DNA from: Isoetes taiwanensis
Taxonomy: Eukaryota > Streptophyta > Lycopodiopsida > Isoetales > Isoetaceae
DNA length: 64,000 nt
Assembly (NCBI GenBank): GCA_021234155.1
Contig: JAJEKV010000146.1
Span: forward strand, 188,001 to 252,000
Direction: 5' to 3'
Made by a program: the position numbers and the translations under genes. The first letter of the stretch is position 1; each line of letters starts with the position of its first letter. Positions 32,520 through 43,232 of the stretch are shown here, piece after piece. The notes below the pieces were generated by a model. It made no database searches. It was not told the origin of the DNA and was given only the letters and a program-made list of their open reading frames with translations.

Positions 32520-32840
32520 TTTTTAACCTGTACCAAAATGGCCAAGGCCGCCGCGATAAATTTCTTGTATGTACTAAATATCAAACCGAGAGAAGATTTG
32601 GCTCCAACTTGAGACAAGTTAAACTTCGTTCACAAGCAGCCATTGCGGATGCACTAGATGAGGATGTTGCAGATATAGATGATTTTGGGCGGAGTGTACT
32701 TAAGAGATGTGAATTGATAAATTGTTACTTGGAAGATTGATTAAACTCTTAGTATTGTACTCCATTATAAGCAATATATTATGTTGTCAGATTTGTTGAA
32801 AATATTGTGTCTAAAGAAATGTTGCCATGGGGTAATGTTC
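32520..32840 (+). pseudogene. TIR-LRR 3' end fragment
   Basis: The stretch CTKYQTERRFGSNLRQVKLR, then DEDVADIDD, matches the C-terminal end of the intact gene (CTRYQIQRRFGSNSDKVKVY, then DESVLDIDD). Similarity continues past the stop into the 3' untranslated region, for example GATTTGTTGAAAATATTG. It is a third family member inside the 26.7-42 kb segment, again on the plus strand. Confidence 0.75.
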
Positions 32841-35408
32841 CCCTATAGGAGATTGCTTGAGGTAAGGGCTTGGCAAGCCCATTAGGGCGAGCCAACTCTG
32901 CACTTCAAGAAATGTCTTGCACGAGAACATTCACCCTACCTAATGGAGGAAAGAGTGAGTGGTTGTGATGATGCCACATTGCAATTCTCTAATAAACTTA
33001 GGACAAAAGACAAAGTTGCATCCATGGGTAGGAGGGGGAAAAGAAATATGCTGGAAACTTTTGTACGGAATGTGGAGTGATTTATTTATAGTTTGGACAA
33101 TTTGTGGCTCACATTATGAGTTATGCATGTAAATTCTATGCATGTAAATTCTTTGGAATATGCCAATTTGACTAGCTAAGATGGAATTCAAAACATCTTG
33201 ACATTCTCTTTTCATTTTCTCATACACCAACTACATATGCATGTCCACCATATTGCTTTATCCTAGGAGCAACCCCTTATGCAAGAACATCATGTTTTTA
33301 GTGTGGTCATGGTCACGTTCCCTTCTAAGCATGAACTACATAAGATATTGATAATTTAGGGTGGGAGTCGGCGTGATCATATCACTAGAGCCCTATGCTC
33401 TTCATTGACCAGTCCATTAATCCTAACATGAGATTGTATTGGCGCTTCATTCTAAGTTTATGTTCAAGGCCTTAAAGTACGAGCCAATGCATTCTATAAT
33501 GCAGACATAATCTCAATTATTATAACATCTGAGAGCAGAAAACAATGTATGAAGTTATTAATGCAATCGGGCATTGCTGGTAATAAGCGAAGGGAATTGC
33601 GTTTGTTTTGAAACATGTATACTTTAGTAAGGTATTGAGTAAATGGATATATCATTGAAACATTTCATCTATGTTTTCCTTTATACAAGGATACTTCTTT
33701 TATTGTAGTATTGAAAGATACATAGGTACTGCAGATGTCTTTGCCCTTTGCCTCCAACTAGAGGCGTAGGATGTATTAGACTCCTCCACTTTCCTCTTTC
33801 CTTAACCTTGTGTCCTTATGCTAGCCTAAAATAAAATTTCGTAGTGCTATTTGGTTTAGGGGCTCCGTAATCAATATAATGCAAACCAAAGAAAAAATAG
33901 CCAACATATTCTTAAGAAATAATTAGACCATAGAAATAACTAATGATGGCAGGTTTGCCCCTATCTTAACAACCATACAAAACTGTCATTTTGCCAAAGG
34001 ATTGGATTGACAAGGAAATAGGGTGGACGTTCGATTTACTACATTGGCTTGTAGACAATATAAGTTTTCAGCTTGTACAAACAAGACGCAATAGAGCACC
34101 CGAGTTAGCTTCATAAGAATACAAAGGATGCCATTATCACAAAATCCACATCATATTCCTCTACCGTCTCTTAGGTGAATGGACTACTAGATCTGCCAAA
34201 ATCCTTCTAACTAGAAGAGGACCATTAAATGCTATCAATGGAGAAAACATCCATTCAGCCTCTGTCAATGGCTAGGATGGTAGCTCCACTACTAGATCCA
34301 AATGCAGAATTTTCATGAGTTTTGTCATGGTAGGGACCTCGGCAAGGTTGCCCTTAAGGCCAAATTTGTCTACGCATAATTTAGAAGGTCGGGCGAATAA
34401 TAGAGTTGCAAGATTAGTTATGCTGGCGAATGTTTTCTAGACATGATTTTTTTTTATAGAAATCTAGGCGAATCATGGCCAATATTATTTTGCCAATATT
34501 TAAGTGTCTTTATTTTCCAAGTGCAATTTCTGTGGTGAGATTTTATTCATCGGCATCCATATTTAATCAAGGACACAAACACATCATAATATAGTTGCAT
34601 GATGCAATACCACAACTTAACCTTTGCAAATGAGAACGTGGCTTATCCTTGTAGATAAAATAAATCTATGAAAAGGGAGGTTTGTAAAAAAATGCTCTCC
34701 AGTGCATCCTTAGAAGAAGTATTTGAAACACAATAGCTACAAAAATGACTCTTAAAATTATCATATGTACCTGGATGGATATGGAGAATATATTAGGTTA
34801 TGAAGAAAGCCTAGAATATTAGGCGATTCCTTAAGAAATCTTCGAGAAGGAGGGTAGAGGATAAGGCGAATCCATAGTTATGACGCTTAGTGGATGTGGC
34901 GAATTTTCAAGGAGAGTGAGATTTGTTTGTAGAAAAGTTGGCTAATTTTATTTTTTTCATCTATAACGGGCCCTACTAAACCATAGCATCAAAATTTCTC
35001 GATACCCTTAAAAAATAGCCTTTTGGCGAACTTTCGTCCTTAAGGGCTACCCTCGGACAAAGGACGTGGGTTTTAGGTTTAGGATTTAGGGTTTATGGCA
35101 TTTTGATATAAGAACTTTTAAAGTCCTTACTGCATCACCAATGGTGCTCGAGTTCAAACATGGACCCCATGTAAGGTCCCACTACTAGATCGATGTCATT
35201 CATTCTCAAACTTGTAACTTTGTGGTGGTGGATTTAAGGTTGTGCACGAACGACTCAACGCATTTGAACTCATTATATGTGTTTCAAGCATAATTTGTTA
35301 TGGCATCTAATGTATTTCCTATTGAAATACCATTATATGCTACGACTGAGAAGGAATTCTCAATCCAAACTGAATTTGGATTCTCCAAGTCTATGAAAGA
35401 AATGTAAA
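32841..35408. other. Intergenic; nothing recognised
   Basis: AT-rich sequence with no frame over 60 codons and no recognised repeat or RNA gene. Confidence 0.5.
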
Positions 35409-36281
35409 CTACCAAAATATCCCTATGAGTTTATGTAATTACCAAAATGCCCTTATGAGTTTCAAAATCACCACAATGCCCCTGGCTCAAATAAATATAC
35501 TGTATAAAATAAACATACAAACCAATTACCAATTTGCCCCTACACACCAAACTTAATTACCAAAATACCCCTACATACCAGACTTAATTACCAAAATGCC
35601 ATTACAGACCAATTTTGATCAATCTACACCAAACTAATCATCAAAAGGCCCTACACACCAAACTTAATTATCAAAATACTCCCTACATACCAACTTAATT
35701 ACCAAAGTGCCCTTACATACTTATCCTACTTCATCTCTACTAAATGCCTCAAGAATAGAAGTTTAAATTCAATAAAGAGATTACAGAAGTCACAATCATC
35801 ACTAAATTGAAGCCCTACAACGGCATGCATTGCGTCTCTTCCATTACACCTTCCGTAAAGATATTCCTCTTCCTCTTCTCTACATCTTCTTCTTCTGTGT
35901 GCATGCGTTTAGGTTTTGGACATCCAAGAGGTCTACGTGTGGTTGGTGGTAACATGCCTCCAATAGCATTAAAGTGCACTAAAACCACAAGAAACACTGG
36001 CTCCTTGTAAGCGTCACAACAAGACTGCGTAGGGGTATTTTGGTAATTAAGTTTGATGTATAGGGCATTTTGATAACTAAGTTTGGCAGAAATTGATCAA
36101 AATTTGCCATTTTGATAATTAAGTTTGGAGTGTAAGGGTATTTTGGTAATTAAGTTTGGTGTGTAGGAGAAAATTGATAATTTATTTGTATATTTATTTG
36201 AGTCATGGGCATTTTGGTCACTTTGAAACTTATAAGGGCATTTCGGTAATTATATATAAACTCATAGAGGCATTTTGGTAG
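35409..36281. mobile_element. Foldback element with long repeat-rich arms
   Basis: The left arm starts CTACCAAAATATCCCTATGA and the right arm ends with its imperfect reverse complement at 36281. At least the outer 90 bp pair, through ATAAACTCAT, AATGCCC and CAAATAAATATAC. The arms consist of degenerate units of about 27-30 bp with the core TTAATTACCAAAATGCCCCT; units run to about 35725 on the left and from about 36030 on the right. The middle (35726-36029) is unique and shows no recognised protein. Flanking AAAGAAATG and AAAGAATGG might be an imperfect target duplication. Confidence 0.75.
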
Positions 36282-36731
36282 AAAGAATGGTGGGTGTATT
36301 AAAAGAGAAGTAAATCAAAACTTCACACACTTCAAGTGCATAAAAACTTTGGCAAATGGTTAAAGGTATAATCTATCTCAGAGGCATAATACACTTTACA
36401 ATGATTGGGGCAAGCAGATTCCTTTAAGCGTTCAAAATTTTGCTTGCCCTTGGTGCTAGATAGAGATATCAACCTAACAAGCAGCTTGAATTTATGTAAT
36501 CCGGTACGAGGTTTTAGCAAAGCTTTTCCTCACAGCAAGGTACTTCTTAAGGTAAAGTGGGGGCAAGTGGCAGTTTGGAGCAGCAACTGATGCTGTTAAA
36601 ATGTCGTGTCATATTGTCTTTTTCAACTGATAAACAGCTTGTTCCAAACTTCCCTAGCTTCAAAAGCTCCCTCTCTGAATATGCCAAAGAAACTGAAGAT
36701 GATGAGTTGGATGTACAACCTTGAAAATTGC
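36282..36731. other. 3' flank of O-fucosyltransferase gene
   Basis: No separate gene is seen. This probably contains the 3' untranslated region of the minus-strand gene ending at 36732. Confidence 0.5.
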
Positions 36732-39375
36732 TCATGCATTACAAAAGCAGTCAGGCAATGGCAAATTTTTGCCAGACGTTAATGATGGTTCGTGAATTTT
36801 CCATACTCTACTCATGAGCTCATTTTTCGTCAACCCATTCATTACAGATTCAGAAAAATCTCTTCTATTCAATACAACAGTACCACCTCTTCCTTGCAAC
36901 ACCCTTACTGCCACTACCATCTTGTCCATGTTGCCAAAATATGTAGCTATGTAGATATCACTATTAACAGCTATATAGTAATCAATTGCTGCTTTGCTAT
37001 TTCCATGAAGTCGTTTCAATGTTTCACTATCAAGGATATCATACTTGGTATATGTATTTTTGTAAACTGAAGTGAACTTGTCCATTTCTAAGAGTCCAGA
37101 GCCTGATGCAAGGTATACTGGAATAGCTATTGAAAGCCTGAGTGCTTGCAACATAAATGCAGTTTCATCTGGGGTGAGAGGACATTTCCCCCTCTTTCTC
37201 CAAGCTATTGCAAGGTCCCCAGTAAATGCTTCTCTATTGCTTTCACGCGCAGCCTCAATAGCAACTATTGAACCTTCAGAAAGATTGGAATAAACACACC
37301 TACTAAAGGCAATCATATCAGGTTCAAACCGCAAGTGTAAAGCTACAAATGGCCTTGGAAGCTTCTTTAATATTAAGTTGGCCTGTTCTTCCAAGTATGG
37401 AACTAGTCGGAGAGCTTTGTAGCATGCTTGGCATCTTGCAGCTTTTGCAAGCAGTGAATACCTGCATATAAGATATATTGGCACTAATTTACTTTAGATT
37501 ATCATCGCACTAGAACTTTGTTACCTAACTGCAAATATACCAACACATAAACTCACCTATCAGCTCTTTGGCTTGCTGCAGGTCTGATAATAATAACTCG
37601 GTTTTTAAGTAGAATAGGAAGAACAGACTCCACATAATCAAACGATTTCTTTTTTATGCAGTTTACTACAGGAGGTTGTTTGGAAGAAAGATCCTTTGGT
37701 AGCTCTTTAACGATCTGAATAAATTCTTGCATTTCCTGAATAAAGTAGTCCACATCAAAAATATCTGCAAAACCACTATGGCCAAGAGTGCAACGAGATG
37801 AGAAATGGTAAGACAATCTTAAAATGACAAAATAGTAGCTACTACGTTATCAATTAGGATTGCTTGTCATCCAGACAAGTCATTTATCAAACAATGTATA
37901 TTTCTAAAGATGGAGAACTCACATTTGCCTTAATTGAGATTTCAATGCCCACAACACACATCAGCAACTAATTATGCACCTCAATGTTCTTTTTTCGATC
38001 ATTAACTTAGTGATCCCTATGTTCTCAACTTACTGTGCACATCCATGACAATGAGAAACATAATCATGTATTAAGGAAACCTGAGAACATATCCATAGAA
38101 GTGAAAGACCTTGAATCGTTCCAGTAGCTAGATGTTTCGAACTGAGGTAACAATAAGGTGGCATTTAGAAGACGAGCCACTGCAACACCATCACAGAACT
38201 GCAAATAATATCTACCATACTGTAAGCAGGGAAGTTTCCAGAATCCTTACAAATTAATAGATGCTTAAGGGTTTTCCCTTCAAGTATCTTACTTATCCTT
38301 TGCACTAGACATTTTTATTCCATCTCGCACAGTAAGCCAAAATTCAGAGCTGCTAACAATGAAAAGGAAGGCTGTCGCCAGAAAAGAAAGCTATGTGGAA
38401 ACTTACATCACGCCTCATTTGATTCAAGCCTCCAGTACAATCAACGATAATATATCCATTGCTCTTTTGTGATGGTCCTATAAAACATTCCAAATCATAA
38501 TTGTTGTAAGAAAAAATAATATAACACACTTGCTCTTGATGATAAATGGGTAAAAGAATACCAGCATCCTTTCGACTGGCCCACCATGGACATGGTTTCC
38601 AGATATACTTCTGTGAGCCCTTTGCTCTATCGGTTCTACAAACAAAAGGGCAGTGAGAAGGAACTGAAATGCATTAAAAACTCTGACAACAATATTGTAC
38701 CCTGAGGGGCTAATTATTCAAAGTCTGAAACTAACGGAAAATCTGGATGTGCCATTTTCAAATTACTATAACGATGTTGAGGTAGTTGTTTGAAAAATAA
38801 ACCGAGAGATACATATAGCAACCAATAGCAATTGGTTTGGTTTGGCTGCTTATCAACTTTGTCACATCTCCTATTGTACATTATTCACATTTGAAGTTTG
38901 AAATGTGAGACTAGCATAAAGAGAAAATGCAAGATCTATATGATTCCAGGTTCATCATGTCTTCCTAGCTGTTAAAATCACTTATGCAGGAACAGGAGTT
39001 CGACTCCATAATATTGACTGTTACATCTAAACTAGGATCTTTTCCTTTCACTAGTCCATAAATAATTACATAAAAGGTGCTGTAAGTGATACACAATGCT
39101 GCAGGCTTGGATAAAGTTATAGGAACTTACAGTGCATTCGTAGAATTGAATGGGAACGATTCGTAGTAAAAAAAATGTAGGGCGAGAAATGAAACTAGGA
39201 GGCCAAACACCAACGATGCAGTCTTGAGGGATCCATAGTCGTTGAACACAGATCTTACTGCCTTCAGCAGAGCAAACATCTCCATTTCGAGGCGCGGATC
39301 ATAGCGTATTCGTAGCCTAGACGTATATTTATAACATAGCCTCATTTTCTTTTGCCTCCAAATTACTTTTGCCAT
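36732..39375 (-). CDS. O-fucosyltransferase family protein, six exons
   Basis: A complete plant O-fucosyltransferase-type (DUF246, GT106-like) gene of 475 codons. Exons are 39131-39375, 38562-38635, 38407-38477, 38110-38198, 37557-37775 and 36732-37461; all junctions are GT-AG and all phases agree. Near residues 45-65 a hydrophobic segment (TASLVFGLLVSFLALHFF) predicts a type II Golgi anchor. Family landmarks follow in order: IIVDCTGGLNQMRRDFCDGV, ARLLNATLLLPQF, SSYWNDSSGFADIFDVDYFI, RPFVALHLRFEPDMIAFSRC, GKCPLTPDETAFML, VYLASG, and AAIDYYIAVNSDIYIATYFG. HLRFEPDM is the conserved nucleotide-sugar region of the family. It probably fucosylates proteins or wall glycans, but the acceptor cannot be read from sequence. 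The first ATG lies inside a short tandem repeat; ATGs at about 39345 or 39315 are alternative starts. A LINE sits just upstream. Confidence 0.9.
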
Positions 39376-39515
39376 TCCTATTTCTTATGCCTCCAAATTA
39401 CTTTTGCCATTCCTATTTCTTATGCCTCCAATTACTTTTGCCATTCCTATTTCTTATGCTTCCAATTACTTTTGCCATTCCTATTTCTTATGCTTCCAAT
39501 TGCTTCCAATTACTT
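39360..39515. repeat. Minisatellite at start of fucosyltransferase gene
   Basis: About four and a half tandem copies of a 35-36-bp unit containing CCTATTTCTTATGCCTCCAA and TTACTTTTGCCATT. The last copy overlaps the first possible start codon of the minus-strand gene (39373-39375). A partial unit, CCTATTTCTTATGCCTCC, occurs again at about 40640-40657, right after the LINE tail. Confidence 0.85.
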
Positions 39516-39533
39516 TTAGCAGGTACGGAAAGC

Positions 39534-40639
39534 TTTCTTGGCCCGGGCACTGGGAGTGAAATCCACGGTCCCATATCAGATCTTGCTCCAAGAGGCGGGC
39601 TTCCTTCCATTCTGAGGGGGCTTATTTGGAACGTCACATTATTTACTTCGGAAGGTGGTGGCTATGGATGAAGCCCGGCTGCCCAACCTTGCTTTGGCGG
39701 TGGCGATGGGCCCCCGGCGACTCAAAAGCTTTGGAAAGACAAGCAAGCCCGGTGGTTCTCGCTATGGAATGTGCGGTGCACACAGATGTGGACCGGTGCA
39801 TACACCGAAGGAACGGCCGCCTTTGAAGCGATTTGATGCTTGCTTCATGGCCAAGCTTTGGGATCAGGGCCTGTCACATGTCAAGGTGGCAAATTATCGA
39901 CGCTGGGTTAATCCCATGCTCACGAGGGGCCCACACCACTACCTGCGCACCCATCTACCCATGAAAAACGAGGGGTGATTGCTTCCATTCGCGACAGTGC
40001 ACACACCACCCGCATTGAGAGGCGGGGAGATGGATTGGGGAGCCGCTGCGGAGGACCAGTCCGCCGCTGCCGCCACCGGCGCCATTGAGGATGAAAGTCA
40101 CGCCCTCCGTGCCTCGTCCGCTGCGTCTGAGCATATCCCTTCGGTATGCTCGGTTAGTTGTGCCCCCATCAGGCCTTGCATGAGCTCTCGAGCCGCGGCC
40201 TCAGTAGGCTTGTTGGGATCGTACCTCAGGGAGGTAATGGATACACCGGACTTCGATTATGCCCCCTTGTTGAGAAATGAGCCTACTATAAGTGGGTGGA
40301 CAGGCTGGGGATCGAACCCAGGACCTCTTGCTTGCAAGCCAAGTACTCTACCACCGAAGCACGCCCTTTGATGGGTTTCGGTGACTCTTCCACCGAAGTC
40401 ATTCTTCATGTGTGCCCATTACACAACACCTGTCCGACATTAACCTCAATTTTGTACTTGTGATTATGTATATAAGCGTGCGGTATGTCAAAGCATCCTT
40501 ATTGCTACTAAGGTTTTTCCCGAAAACCCTTCGGGCGGGGTTTTTTAATCGTAGTAATATCCCTTTGCTCTCTCTCTTTGTACTTGGGTCCCATAGGCCA
40601 GTTGGTCTCCGTGGACGATAAAATCATATTCTATTCTAT
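39534..40639 (+). mobile_element. LINE 3' part, copy 3, with nested LTR
   Basis: The 5' portion translates, with frameshifts, to LGVKSTVPYQILLQEAGFLP, WDQGLSHVKVANYRRWVN, AHTTRIE and IEDESHALRA, the order seen near the C-terminus of LINE ORF2 proteins. It continues with LLGSYLREVMD, as in the copies at 16.2 and 29.4 kb. A solo TRIM LTR (40268-40439) interrupts it. The 3' region then resumes with the CCCGAAAACCCTTCGGGCGG hairpin, CCCATAGGCCAGTTGGTCTC and GTGGACGATAAAA, and ends in TTCTA repeats. Confidence 0.75.
40268..40439 (-). repeat. Solo TRIM LTR nested in LINE
   Basis: This 172-bp stretch starts TGTTGAGAAATGAGC and is homologous to the LTRs at 6818-6994 and 7173-7337, including the tRNA-Ala-like part (40298-40366) and GTGTGCCCATTACACA. 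Its end (CCGACA) and the acceptor/D-arm side of the tRNA part have diverged. No second LTR, internal sequence or clear target duplication is present. It is probably an LTR-LTR recombination product. Confidence 0.75.
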
Positions 40640-40981
40640 TCCTATTTCTTATGCCTCCGAAATGTTAGGGTAAGCCACATTTCTCCGTATTATCATCATT
40701 CTTATCCTATAATTTTCCTATGACTTTCCTGTCGTACCTGGCAGGGTGCTAGTGCCAGCTGTCCTAGCTAGTGCCATCCGGCAGTGCTTGTGCCAGCTAC
40801 ATATTATAATTCATAATACATTTAAATTCAACTTCACAATACAATTCACCAATAGAATACACCAAAATTTTATATCAGTTTCCATTCAAATTTTGCAGTG
40901 CTTCAAGCAATCTGCAATTCATTACAAAAGTTTCATTCAAAAGCAGTTTCATTTGCCATTACAGGCATTCAACAAGTTTTA
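40640..40981. other. No gene seen
   Basis: Contains a MITE-family scrap (CGAAATGTTAGGGTAAGCC) near 40659 and a short tandem of GTGCCAGCT motifs at 40750-40800. Confidence 0.4.
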
Positions 40982-42050
40982 TCAGATAGACTTATTAGAA
41001 TTACAAGATTCCCCGTGATATTTCTGCAGTGCGTCTTTGATCTGACTGGGATCAGTGCACTGAATGAAGAAACAGTTGCTCACACTTCCTAAAAAGGAGA
41101 AACCAGAAACGTGCTGCAGAGAATTACCACTGACAAGAGTTTTCGACGATGGGATTTTCAAATCCAATAAAGCTTCATTAGAAATACCCTCATAGAGACT
41201 AAACTGAGTACTAGCATTTTCTTTGTCATTTCCAAAACCTGGAGCCTTAGAAATACAAATTGTTGGGATAGCAATTTCCTTCCCTTTAACAGAACCTGAC
41301 TCCTTCACAGATACTTGCTGGCCAGCACTAACATTTGGATCAACTGCAACTAAAACACGAGATGGAGCAGAAGATGAACCAGCGCCATCATTCATTTGTT
41401 TCTTCTCAATTTCAGCAGCTAACAATGATTCATAAGTCCTGGGAGCACCAGTTTCAGTAACTGGATTAGAGATAATAGACATAGCAGCATGCATCTGAAT
41501 ATCCTTCGTCTTGTCATACCTAAGAAACAGAAATTATCAACACAAATTATAACAACGTTTTACAACCAGAAATTCTTACTTTTCATACGCTTCAAGTGAT
41601 CGATGCCCTGTGATTCTCATACCGACCTCATCAGGAACACCTGCCATCGCCAATCGTGTAACAGTTGCAACGCGTCCAAATTTATTCGAGATCTCCCCAT
41701 GATCAATTAAAGAACCCATTGTCTTAAGCCAAGATTTTATCATCTTCAGTCCAACTTTATTGGTGGAATACCAAACCTGAAAAGGAACAATCAGTAATAA
41801 AATTTGAATCTCAAGCTAAGCAATAAGATAAAAAAGGTCAAACTACTTACATTTCCAGCAGGCCTATTGATAGAAGTCAGAAATAAACTCCTAGGTTCAT
41901 CATTATCTTTGGCAGGCATATGTCTAACATATTGTTTAAAAGTCATGACAAAATCTGCCTCATGCGTGCGAACAGGCTCCCTAAAATGACTGCTATCATA
42001 TCTTGTTGCAGTTACCTGATAATTCTTATTCTCCCTCTGACGAGAAGATT
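40982..42050 (-). pseudogene. Crypton-like tyrosine recombinase, C-terminal half
   Basis: Three in-phase exons on the minus strand form the catalytic half of a DUF3504/Crypton-like recombinase. Exon 41851-about 42040 contains YQVTATRYDSSHFREP and YVRHMPAKDNDEPRS. Exon 41580-41776 contains NKFGRVATVTRLAMAGVPDE and ITGHRSLEAYEK. Exon 40982-41519 starts YDKTKD and ends in a Ser-rich tail with FSFLGSVSNCFFIQC. Tyrosine-recombinase landmarks are present: KxxR (KFGR), GH, and a tyrosine nine residues after that His (GHRSLEAYEKY). Intron positions equal those of the copy at 46.6-48.8 kb. The 5' end is fused to LINE reverse transcriptase at about 42.04 kb, and no N-terminal exons lie upstream. Relative to the other copy about 35 residues, including the first catalytic arginine region, are missing at the junction. 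Confidence 0.75.
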
Positions 42051-42770
42051 GGACTACCAAAAGCTTGGTCTTTTGGAGATTAACACGCAAACCTGTGTTC
42101 TCACAAAAACTGTGCAGAGCATGTAAATGTTGCTGCATACTAGCAGCGGTATGTGCCAGAAGTGAAACATCATCAGCATACATAAGTTGCCTAATGATAT
42201 AGTGTGCCAAATGTGGACCTCCGCCGCCATGATTATCAAGCCATTCTTCCAATTGATCAATGTACAAGCTAAAGAGTGTAGGAGATAAAGGGCAACCCCT
42301 GCCGAACTCCAATATTGCTAGTGATTTGAGTACACGATCTTTGGAAATTTAGCAAAAACCCTTTCATAGAGCCGATAAACTGCATTTTGAAGATCTTGTG
42401 GAACCCCAAGTGCCTGCAAGCGCTGCCAAAGAAGCTCGCGTGGTACTGTATCAAAAGCAGAAGTAAAATCCACAAAGCATATATAGAGGTCTTGTTTTAG
42501 ACTTCGACTATGTTCAATAAGCATGCGCAATGTGAAAATATGGTCTATTGTAGAATGACATGGACGAAAGCCTGCCTGTCCTACAGCACGTACACCAGTA
42601 TGTTCTGCCCATGATGTCAACTGCTTCTCAGTAAGACTGGCTAAGAGCTTTGAAAATATGGAACTTACCATGATCATGCGATAATTAGAAGGGTCATGCT
42701 TATCACCTGCTTTGTAAATTGGTACAACCTTACAAAGCAGGTAGCCCTCTATATCTAGGTAATTGTCCAC
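42051..42770 (-). pseudogene. LINE reverse transcriptase, 5' part
   Basis: Reverse-transcriptase motifs are visible on the minus strand: VVPIYKAGDKHDPSNYR, GQAGFRPCHSTIDHIFTLR, the motif A-like CFVDFTSAFDTVPR, CPLSPTLFSLYIDQL, and the active-site LMYADDVSLLAHT. Frameshifts near 42310-42350 break the frame. After NLQKTKLLVVQSSR the sequence changes to the recombinase. The missing continuation matches the piece at 26.69-26.9 kb. Confidence 0.85.
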
Positions 42771-43232
42771 TATTATACCCCTCGTTAAAAGTTTACTTCA
42801 GGATTTAGAGATGATATTCTCTTAAATTGGAGTGATGGACCTAAATTTGAACAAAAAAAGGCCAAGTATAATAGAAAATATAATATCTTATTCCCTCAAT
42901 TCTCAACAATTGTTATTATTTGAACCCAATCACATCTATGTTATTTTTTGTGGCTTTTGTAATTATATTTCACAATCTACAGTATTTTATGTACCTCTTA
43001 TTATTGTGCAGTTTATTGTGTACGAGGTGGAAATCTAAATATATTATGCAACAACATTTCAAATCAATTCAAGATGTTGAATTCCATATCTAATATATCA
43101 TAATATTTCTTTAGGCGCAATATTTTCAACAAATCTAAGAACAACAATATACAATATATTGCGTATAATCTGGGGATACGATACTGAGAATTCAATCGAT
43201 CTTCTAAATAATGAATTATCAATTCACACCTT
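42771..43232. other. 3' flank of TIR-LRR gene
   Basis: AT-rich. The part at about 43080-43232 resembles sequence after the stop of the fragment at 32.7 kb, so it is probably 3' untranslated sequence. Confidence 0.5.
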
